DNA of 5,061 nucleotides, taken from Pseudomonadota bacterium. Its GTDB lineage: Bacteria; Myxococcota_A; Polyangia; Fen-1088. The notes below the pieces were generated by a model. That model made no database searches and had not been told where the DNA came from. It saw only the letters and a program-made list of their open reading frames with translations. This document shows, in pieces, positions 1-5,061 of this stretch. The stretch is taken from positions 1 to 5,061 of the forward strand of contig JADGRD010000347.1 of assembly GCA_017881285.1 (NCBI GenBank). Direction: 5' to 3'. Both the position numbers and the translations under genes were made by a program. How positions within the stretch are numbered: position 1 is the stretch's first letter; each line of letters opens with the position of its first letter.

Positions 1-915
1 CACGCCCGAGCAGGCGCGCAGCACGGGCTCGACCGCGGTGACCAGGCCGCTCGCCGGGTGCAGGATCTGGATGCTGCCGTCCTTGGCGCGGTGGTGGATA
101 TAGGGCTCGCGGTTGGCGAGCACGATGACCTTCTCGCCGGGGAAATGCCGGACCAGCGTTTGCTTCAGGCGCTGCGGGCTCCAGGCGCCGCCTTGCCCGT
201 CCTGCTCGCGCTCGGCGGCGATGCGCTCGACCAGCTCGCGCACGTCGTGAATGATGGGCAGGAATTCCTTGCGCCGCGATTCGCCCTGGATGAAGCGCAG
301 CAATTCCTTGCGGAATCCGCGCCACGACAGGCGCGCCGCCACGATGGTGATGACCGAGGCGCCCAGGGCAAAAAGCCCGAAGGCGACGAAGAGGAAGCTG
401 CGGGTCTTGGCCTCGCGCCGCTCGACGAACGAAAGGTCGTGGACCAGAACCAGAAGACCGGGCGGCTGCCCGGGCACGGCCAGCGGCACCACGCTGACGT
501 GGACGTTGCCGCCGGGCACATTCCACACGGCCCCCCATACCGGGGATGATCCGGCCGAGGGAGTGGTCCAGGCACTGGATTCGCCCATGCGCTTGACGAT
601 GGCCGGGCAGGTGAGCTGCGCCGGCAGAAGTGGCGTGCGCGCTACCATCTGCCCCCCCTCCGTGCACGCGGCCGCGGCCATGATGCGCTCGTTGCGCGCG
701 AGGTTGGCCAGGATGGAGGCGAGGGCCTCGGCCTGGCCCGGCGTCCAGTTGGCGAGCAAGACCTGGCGCGCACCATTCGCGACGCGGCCGCTCCGCTCGA
801 CGACGTCCTCCTCGAACCAGTGCCGCGTCGTGCGCTCGACGACGGCCGCCGCCACCCACGCCAGGAGGGCGCCGGCGGCCAGCAGAACGACCAGGAAGCG
901 CGCGACTCGTTTCAT
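1..915 (-). CDS. Membrane-anchored trehalose-6-phosphate synthase with periplasmic sensor and HAMP-like region (5' part, truncated by window edge)
   Basis: Reading leftward from the ATG at 915-913, the frame is open for 305 codons to base 1 without a stop, so the C-terminal part is missing. The N-terminus is basic (MKRVAR), followed by a hydrophobic segment at about residues 7-26. A periplasmic domain of about 145 residues follows (28-173) with two cysteines, C84 and C103. A second membrane segment lies at about 174-194. A basic, amphipathic HAMP-like stretch covers about 195-240. The GT20 domain starts near 258: KVIVLANREPY (262-272) corresponds to the N-terminal strand and conserved Asn-Arg of OtsA, and HPASGLVTAVEP (286-297) to its glycine loop that contacts the nucleotide-sugar donor. 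Family knowledge: GT20 enzymes join UDP- or GDP-glucose to glucose 6-phosphate. Plain OtsA is soluble and about 450-480 aa, so this protein should total roughly 700-750 aa. Topology is inferred as N-terminus in, catalytic domain cytoplasmic. The gene is divergent from treS-mak. Only the start of the catalytic domain is visible, so activity cannot be judged. Confidence 0.85.
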   Translation of the reverse strand, partial: MKRVARFLVVLLAAGALLAWVAAAVVERTTRHWFEEDVVERSGRVANGARQVLLANWTPGQAEALASILANLARNERIMAAAACTEGGQMVARTPLLPAQLTCPAIVKRMGESSAWTTPSAGSSPVWGAVWNVPGGNVHVSVVPLAVPGQPPGLLVLVHDLSFVERREAKTRSFLFVAFGLFALGASVITIVAARLSWRGFRKELLRFIQGESRRKEFLPIIHDVRELVERIAAEREQDGQGGAWSPQRLKQTLVRHFPGEKVIVLANREPYIHHRAKDGSIQILHPASGLVTAVEPVLRACSGV

Positions 916-921
916 CGTTAT

Positions 922-925
922 CTCC
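922..925 (-). promoter_or_regulatory. Ribosome binding site of the membrane-anchored trehalose-6-phosphate synthase gene
   Basis: On the minus strand GTGGAG ends six bases before the ATG at 915. This is good Shine-Dalgarno spacing and supports that start. The encoded N-terminus (basic residues, then a membrane segment) also fits a true start. Confidence 0.7.
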
Positions 926-936
926 ACTTCGATGTA

Positions 937-951
937 TGCCAGCCCCTGGCA
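937..951. repeat. Short inverted repeat TGCCAG-N3-CTGGCA, possible operator or small hairpin
   Basis: The two 6-base arms are perfect reverse complements separated by CCC. The element sits 21 bases upstream of the leftward start codon, just beyond its Shine-Dalgarno. It could be half of a regulator site or form a small hairpin in the leader of the minus-strand transcript. In GC-rich DNA such a short palindrome can occur by chance, so function is unproven. Confidence 0.35.
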
Positions 952-1048
952 GGCGGCGGAGCACACGCGTCAGCGAGGAGCGTCCATGCTACGCGGGCTT
1001 GGCAGCGCGTTCAAGGACATGCGACGGCAGCGGTCTCCTCGGTCCCCG

Positions 1049-1057
1049 TGGTATTCT
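1049..1057 (+). promoter_or_regulatory. Candidate extended -10 promoter for treS-mak
   Basis: TGGTATTCT matches the extended -10 pattern TGnTATAAT: the TG is present, and four of six hexamer bases match, including the first two and the last. A start of transcription near 1064 would leave a leader of about 33 nt that contains the purine-rich ribosome binding stretch. The bases at the -35 position (AGCGGT, 1029-1034) do not resemble TTGACA. An extended -10 can tolerate that, but it keeps this call weak. Confidence 0.3.
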
Positions 1058-1077
1058 TGCGGGAAGCGCCATCCGGC

Positions 1078-1084
1078 GGAAGGA
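1078..1084 (+). promoter_or_regulatory. Probable ribosome binding site of treS-mak
   Basis: GGAAGGA lies 12 bases before the ATG at 1097. The match to the anti-Shine-Dalgarno is good, but the spacing is a little longer than the usual 5-10. It competes with a better-spaced GAGGAG (975-980) ahead of the in-frame ATG at 986. The ATG at 1097 is preferred because the protein then begins with a short basic leader ahead of the conserved DPLWYKDAVIYE, as is usual for the family. Confidence 0.5.
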
Positions 1085-1096
1085 CCCACGGCCAGC

Positions 1097-4000
1097 ATGA
1101 CCAAGCGAAGCGGCAGCGCCAGCGATCCCCTCTGGTACAAGGACGCCGTCATCTACGAGTTGCACGTCAAGGCCTTCTTCGACGGCAACAACGATGGCAT
1201 CGGGGACTTCGCGGGGTTGCACCAGAAGCTCGACTATCTGCAAGATCTCGGCGTCACCTGCCTGTGGCTGCTGCCTTTCTTCCCCTCCCCCCTACGCGAC
1301 GACGGCTATGACATCTCGGACTACTGCAACGTCCATCCCCAGTACGGCACGATGGAGGAGTTTCAGGACTTCCTGGCCGCAGCGCACGCGCGTTCTATGC
1401 AGGTCATGATCGAGCTGGTCGTCAATCACACCTCGGACCAGCACCCGTGGTTCCAGGCCGCGCGGCAGGCGCCGTCCGGTTCGAAGGAGCGCGATTACTA
1501 CGTCTGGAGCGACACCGATCAGAAGTACAAGGACGCGCGCATCATCTTCACCGACACCGAGAAGTCGAACTGGACCTGGGATCCGGTGGCCCAGGCGTAC
1601 TTCTGGCACCGCTTCTTCTCGCACCAGCCGGACCTCAACTACGACAACCCCGAGGTTGTGCGTGAGATGGTCGACTGCATGCGCTTCTGGCTGGACCTGG
1701 GCGTGGATGCGCTTCGTCTCGACGCGATTCCCTACCTGGTCGAGCGCGACGGCACGAGCTGCGAGAACCTGAGCGAGACGCACACCATCATCAGGTTGCT
1801 ACGCCAGGAGATGGACGCCAGCTACAGCAACCGCATGATCCTGGCCGAGGCCAACCAGTGGCCGAGCGACGTGCTGCCCTACTTTGGCGCGGGCGACGAA
1901 TGCCACATGGCCTTCCACTTTCCTCTCATGCCCCGGCTGTTCATGGGGCTGCGGCTGGAAGACCGCCACCCCGTGGTCGAGATCATGGGGCAGACCCCCG
2001 ACATTCCCGAGAGCTGCCAGTGGGGCCTTTTCCTGCGCAATCACGACGAGCTGACGCTCGAAATGGTGACCAAGGAAGAGCGCGACTACATGTACCTGGC
2101 GTACAGCAACGATCCGCAGATGCGTATCAACGTCGGCATCCGCCGCCGGCTGGCGCCCCTGCTCGACAACAACCGTCGCCGGCTGGAGCTGATGAACAGC
2201 ATCCTGCTGTCCTTTCCCGGCACGCCCATCATCTACTACGGGGACGAGATCGGGATGGGCGACAACGTCTACCTGGGCGACCGCAACGGCGTGCGCACGC
2301 CCATGCAATGGACCAGCGACCGCAACGCGGGTTTCTCGCGGGCCACGCCCGGCAAGCTCTACAGCCCCGTGGTCATGGATCCGGTCTACGGCTACGAATC
2401 GATCAACGTGGAGGCGCAACAGAGCGAGTCGGCCTCCTTGCTCAACTGGACGCGCAACATGATCGCCCTGCGCAAGCTGTTTCGCGTCTTCGGCCGCGGG
2501 ACGATCGAGTTCCTACGCCCGACCAACCGGAAGATCCTGGCCTACCTGCGCACCTTCGACGGCGAGAAGGTCCTCTGCGTGGCCAATCTCTCCCGCTTCG
2601 CCCAGCCCACCGAGCTGGACCTGTCGCGCTTCGAGGGCCTGGTCCCGGTCGAGATGCTGGGCTACGTCGAGTTTGCCAAGATCCGCAAGGCGCCCTACGC
2701 GCTGACTCTGGCGCCCTATGGGCATTTCTGGTTCGAGCTGCAGGCCACCGCCCAGACGGGAGGCATCAGCGAGGAGCCCGCGAGCGAGGAGCCCGCCCTC
2801 GACTTTTCGAGCTGGTCCGACCTCATGGGCGGGCCGGCCCGGCCGCAGCTCGAGCACGTGCTGCCGCAGTTCCTCGTCCGCCAGCGCTGGTTCGGCGGCA
2901 AGGCCCGCCACATCGATCACGTCACCATCCGCGACCTGGCCGTGGTGCCGGATCTCGACGTGGCCCTACTCATCATCGACGTCCGCTACTTCGAAGGCGC
3001 CGACGAGGCCTACTTCCTCCCGCTCATCCGGCTGCCCGTCGAGCTGGCGCCGGCGTGCCTCGAGCGCTACCCGCAGTCCGGCGTGGCGAAATGCCGGGGC
3101 GGCAGGGGCGAGATCGTCGACGCCACGGTGGACGAGGGGCTGTGCCAGTGGCTGCTGCAGGTGGTGGGGCAGGGGTTGCGCGTGCCCTTCGTCGCCGGAA
3201 CCCTCATCGGCACGGCGGGGCAGTCGTTCGCGGCCCTGCGCGGCGACGAGAGCGAGCCCCTCGCCACCGAGCGCAGCTCGGCCGAGCAGAGCAACACCTC
3301 GGTGCGTTTCGGCGAGAAGATCATCATGAAGGTCTTCCGCCGCCTCGAGCCCGGGCCCAACCCGGACTGCGAGGTCACGCAATACATGAGTGACGAACGG
3401 CGGAACGCGCACGTGCCGACCTTCGTGGGCTCGCTGCGCTACGCGCCCCGCGAGGGCGAGGACATCACGCTCGGCATGTTCCAGAACCTGGTCGACAACC
3501 AAGGCGACGGTTGGTCGTGGACGCTGGAAGAGCTGGGTCGTTACTACGAGCACCAGGCCACGCAGCCCTTCGCGCAGGGCCTGCGCGCGCTGCTGCGCCG
3601 GCCCGTGCTGTCCTCGCTGGGCGATTTCCTGTCGAGCGAGGCGATGGACGTGGTGGGGCTCTACGCCAAGGCCGCGGCCACGCTGGCCCGCCGCACCGCC
3701 GAGCTGCACATCGATCTCGCGGCCGGCTCCGCGGAGAGCGGCTTTGCGCCGGGCGCCATGTCGCGCAGCGATCTCGGCGCGCTCTCGCAGCAGTTGCGCG
3801 AGCACGCCGGGCAAGTCTTCGACGCGCTCAAGATGAGCATCGCGCGCTTCCCTGACGAGGTGGTCGAGCATGCCGCCCTGGTGCTGGGCCGCCGGCGCGA
3901 GATCGCCGACCGTTTTCGCGGCCTGGAGGACCTCGACATCTCCTTGAAGGTCACGCGTATCCACGGCGACTACCATCTCGGCCAGGTCCTGCGGGTCATG

Positions 4001-4414
4001 GACGACTTCGTGATCCTCGATTTCGAGGGCGAGCCGGCCCGGCCCCTCGCCGAGCGCCGCGTGCCCAAGTCGCCGCTGCGGGACGTGGCCGGCATGCTGC
4101 GCTCGTTCAGCTACGCCGCCCAGGTCGGCTACCAGGCTTACGTGGCCCGCCACCCGCGCGACGCGGCCCCGCTCGAGCCGTGGGCAAAGCTGTGGGAGAA
4201 CTGCGTGTCGGCCGCGTTTGTCGCCACCTACCGCGAGGCGGTCGCCAGCACCGACCTGATTCCCCCTGGCAACGCCGAGCTCGGCCTCCTGCTCGACGCC
4301 TTCCTGCTCGACAAGGCGCTCTACGAGCTCAACTACGAGCTCAACCACCGGCCCACCTGGACGCGCATTCCCCTGCTCGGCATCCTGGCGCTCTGCCGCG
4401 AGCTGCCGGGCTAG
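1097..4414 (+). CDS. treS: Trehalose synthase-maltokinase fusion protein (TreS-Mak)
   Basis: This 1105-aa bifunctional cytoplasmic enzyme is complete. The TreS part (GH13 subfamily 16, about 10-548) isomerises trehalose and maltose. It begins DPLWYKDAVIYELHVKAFF and carries the GH13 motifs ELVVNH (106-111), DALRLDA with nucleophile D209, acid/base E251 in ILAEANQWP, and stabiliser D317 in RNHDE. A beta-sandwich C-terminal domain follows at about 465-548. A short acidic linker (551-575) leads to the maltokinase, which phosphorylates maltose to maltose 1-phosphate with ATP. Its N-terminal cap has LPQFLVRQRWFGGK (589-602), the putative ATP-binding lysine is K745, the catalytic loop is HGDYHLGQ (956-963, D958), and the metal-binding D975 lies in ILDFEGEP. 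All key residues are present, and length matches known TreS-Mak fusions. Maltose 1-phosphate feeds GlgE-type glucan synthesis, but GlgE is not in this window. The gene diverges from the trehalose-6-phosphate synthase gene and is followed after 29 nt by a glycosyltransferase gene. An in-frame ATG at 986 would add 37 residues that do not resemble the family. Confidence 0.96.
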   Translation: MTKRSGSASDPLWYKDAVIYELHVKAFFDGNNDGIGDFAGLHQKLDYLQDLGVTCLWLLPFFPSPLRDDGYDISDYCNVHPQYGTMEEFQDFLAAAHARSMQVMIELVVNHTSDQHPWFQAARQAPSGSKERDYYVWSDTDQKYKDARIIFTDTEKSNWTWDPVAQAYFWHRFFSHQPDLNYDNPEVVREMVDCMRFWLDLGVDALRLDAIPYLVERDGTSCENLSETHTIIRLLRQEMDASYSNRMILAEANQWPSDVLPYFGAGDECHMAFHFPLMPRLFMGLRLEDRHPVVEIMGQTPDIPESCQWGLFLRNHDELTLEMVTKEERDYMYLAYSNDPQMRINVGIRRRLAPLLDNNRRRLELMNSILLSFPGTPIIYYGDEIGMGDNVYLGDRNGVRTPMQWTSDRNAGFSRATPGKLYSPVVMDPVYGYESINVEAQQSESASLLNWTRNMIALRKLFRVFGRGTIEFLRPTNRKILAYLRTFDGEKVLCVANLSRFAQPTELDLSRFEGLVPVEMLGYVEFAKIRKAPYALTLAPYGHFWFELQATAQTGGISEEPASEEPALDFSSWSDLMGGPARPQLEHVLPQFLVRQRWFGGKARHIDHVTIRDLAVVPDLDVALLIIDVRYFEGADEAYFLPLIRLPVELAPACLERYPQSGVAKCRGGRGEIVDATVDEGLCQWLLQVVGQGLRVPFVAGTLIGTAGQSFAALRGDESEPLATERSSAEQSNTSVRFGEKIIMKVFRRLEPGPNPDCEVTQYMSDERRNAHVPTFVGSLRYAPREGEDITLGMFQNLVDNQGDGWSWTLEELGRYYEHQATQPFAQGLRALLRRPVLSSLGDFLSSEAMDVVGLYAKAAATLARRTAELHIDLAAGSAESGFAPGAMSRSDLGALSQQLREHAGQVFDALKMSIARFPDEVVEHAALVLGRRREIADRFRGLEDLDISLKVTRIHGDYHLGQVLRVMDDFVILDFEGEPARPLAERRVPKSPLRDVAGMLRSFSYAAQVGYQAYVARHPRDAAPLEPWAKLWENCVSAAFVATYREAVASTDLIPPGNAELGLLLDAFLLDKALYELNYELNHRPTWTRIPLLGILALCRELPG
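2768..2797 (+). repeat. 15-bp tandem duplication in the TreS-Mak linker
   Basis: Two adjacent 15-base units (2768-2782 and 2783-2797) differ only at their last base and encode SEEPA twice (residues 558-567). They lie in the linker between the TreS C-terminal domain and the maltokinase cap, where length changes should be tolerated. The near-identity suggests a recent slippage duplication. Confidence 0.8.
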
Positions 4415-4443
4415 CCCAAGGCGACGACCCGCGCGCGGAAACC

Positions 4444-5061
4444 ATGCCTGACCAGAATCCACTGCCCCCCGACATCGCCGAGTCGCTGCGCCAGCACGGC
4501 GGCGCCGAGATCGTGGTCGGCTTGCCGAGCTACAACAACGCCGCCACCATCGTCGGGGTGGCCGAGTCGATCCGGCGGGGGTTGCACGAGGCCTTCCCGG
4601 ACAAGCGGGCCATCCTCGTCAACACCGACTCCGGCTCGACGGACGGAACCGCCCAGCAGCTCGCCGCCTCGCCGGATGGCGACTCCGCGCCTCTGGTGCA
4701 GGCGATCCTGCCCGCCCAGGATCTCGACATGCCCTACCACGGGATTCCGGGCAAGGGCGACGGGCTGCGGCTGACCCTGCGTATCGCGCGGCACATCGGC
4801 GCGCGCGCTTGTCTGATGTTCAGCCCCGACCTCACCGCCGTGCCGCCGGACTGGATCCGCCAGCTCGGCGCTCCGGTCCTGGAACAGGGCTTCGACCTCG
4901 TCGTCCCGCTCTACGCCCGCCACCGGCTCGACCGGACGATCAACAGCGGCATCGTGCGGCCGCTCGTCCGCTCGCTCTACGGCCGGCAGGTCGAGCAGCC
5001 CATGGGCGGCGAGTACGCATGTTCAGGGGCGCTGGTCGAGCGCTGTCTCGCGCAGAGCATC
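4444..5061 (+). CDS. GT-A family glycosyltransferase, glucosylglycerate / glucosyl-3-phosphoglycerate synthase-like (5' part, truncated by window edge)
   Basis: The frame is open for 206 codons from the ATG at 4444 to the window end, probably about half the protein (relatives are near 400 aa). There is no signal peptide or membrane segment, so it should be cytoplasmic. The fold signature is clear: EIVVGLPSYNNAATI (22-36) is the first nucleotide-binding strand, NTDSGSTDGT (60-69) the second, and PGKGDGLR (102-109) a conserved donor-site loop. DRTINSGIVRPLVRSLYG (163-180) and QPMGGEYACSG (185-195) resemble the acceptor-side region of GpgS/GgS-type enzymes, which glucosylate glycerate or 3-phosphoglycerate. 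The position where relatives carry an Asp-x-Asp metal motif reads S127-P128-D129. The start follows the treS-mak stop by 29 nt with only a weak GGAA three bases before the ATG, which suggests cotranscription and perhaps translational coupling. The glycosyltransferase call is firm. The substrate is inferred from family resemblance and the osmolyte context, and another sugar or acceptor is possible. Confidence 0.8.
   Translation, partial: MPDQNPLPPDIAESLRQHGGAEIVVGLPSYNNAATIVGVAESIRRGLHEAFPDKRAILVNTDSGSTDGTAQQLAASPDGDSAPLVQAILPAQDLDMPYHGIPGKGDGLRLTLRIARHIGARACLMFSPDLTAVPPDWIRQLGAPVLEQGFDLVVPLYARHRLDRTINSGIVRPLVRSLYGRQVEQPMGGEYACSGALVERCLAQSI

Larger units (their letters stand above)
916..1096. 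promoter_or_regulatory. Divergent intergenic region between the trehalose-6-phosphate synthase gene and treS-mak
   Basis: These 181 bases separate two genes transcribed away from each other, so both promoters should lie here or just inside the genes. Visible elements are the minus-strand ribosome binding site (922-925), a perfect 6-bp inverted repeat (937-951), a strong but probably unused Shine-Dalgarno and ATG (975-988), a candidate extended -10 (1049-1057) and the purine-rich stretch ahead of treS-mak (1078-1084). I found no convincing -35/-10 pair for the leftward gene and no convincing -35 for the rightward one. Because both genes concern trehalose, shared control from this region is plausible but is inference. 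Confidence 0.6.

Noticed and set aside
58..549. 163-codon plus-strand open frame at the left end
   Set aside because: It lies antisense to the sensor-synthase gene, whose minus-strand frame shows coherent membrane segments and GT20 motifs.
1049..1060. Possible sigma-54 promoter (TGG...TTGC)
   Set aside because: Only 7 bases separate the GG and GC dinucleotides, where the -24/-12 class needs 10.
251..1096. Upstream continuation of the treS-mak reading frame, open back to base 251 and able to give a protein of about 1387 aa
   Set aside because: Most of it lies antisense to the trehalose-6-phosphate synthase gene, its translation is low-complexity Arg/Ala/Ser/Thr-rich text unlike any domain, and such open antisense frames are common in GC-rich DNA.
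1799..2419. 206-codon minus-strand open frame opposite the TreS catalytic domain
   Set aside because: Its His/Val/Ala-rich translation is typical of the complement of GC-biased coding DNA and carries no motif.
1858..3393. 511-codon plus-strand open frame overlapping treS-mak in another frame
   Set aside because: The translation is Arg/Pro/Ala/Gly-rich and shows no domain, while the overlapping frame encodes the intact TreS and Mak motifs.
4415..4443. Possible terminator between treS-mak and the glycosyltransferase gene
   Set aside because: The 29-nt gap has no convincing stem-loop and no T-run, so readthrough is more likely.
2966..4462. 498-codon open frame on the minus strand opposite the maltokinase part
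   Set aside because: It is antisense to a clearly conserved domain, and its translation is Gly/Ala/Arg/Val/His-rich without recognisable motifs. It is a composition shadow.

Overview
The window is GC-rich (by eye about two-thirds G+C, with third codon positions almost all G or C). It looks like a chromosomal piece from a Gram-negative, probably proteobacterial, organism. That guess rests on composition and on the resemblance of the proteins to proteobacterial forms. No rRNA or other taxonomic marker is present, so the species cannot be named.

Layout: three protein genes fill nearly all of the window. (1) Bases 1-915, minus strand: the 5' part of a gene for a membrane-anchored trehalose-6-phosphate synthase. 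Two transmembrane segments enclose a periplasmic domain, followed by a HAMP-like stretch and then the start of a GT20 (OtsA-type) catalytic domain, which runs off the left edge. (2) Bases 916-1096: a divergent intergenic region with ribosome binding sites for both flanking genes, a small perfect inverted repeat and a plausible extended -10 promoter for the rightward gene. (3) Bases 1097-4414, plus strand: a complete trehalose synthase-maltokinase fusion (TreS-Mak, 1105 aa) with both active sites intact. (4) Bases 4444-5061, plus strand: the first 206 codons of a GT-A glycosyltransferase resembling the glucosylglycerate / glucosyl-3-phosphoglycerate synthase group. It begins 29 nt after the treS-mak stop and runs off the right edge.

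Working together: the content fits a compatible-solute and storage-glucan locus. The OtsA-type enzyme would make trehalose 6-phosphate from a nucleotide-glucose and glucose 6-phosphate. TreS interconverts trehalose and maltose, and its fused maltokinase makes maltose 1-phosphate, the donor used by GlgE for alpha-glucan synthesis. The third gene may make a second glucose-based osmolyte (glucosylglycerate). GlgE, a trehalose-6-phosphate phosphatase and a glucosylglycerate-phosphate phosphatase are not in the window and could lie outside it.

The most unusual element is the sensor-like membrane module joined directly to the trehalose-6-phosphate synthase. It suggests that a periplasmic signal might control osmolyte synthesis without a kinase or regulator in between. 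I see no tRNA, rRNA, CRISPR array, insertion sequence or prophage element.
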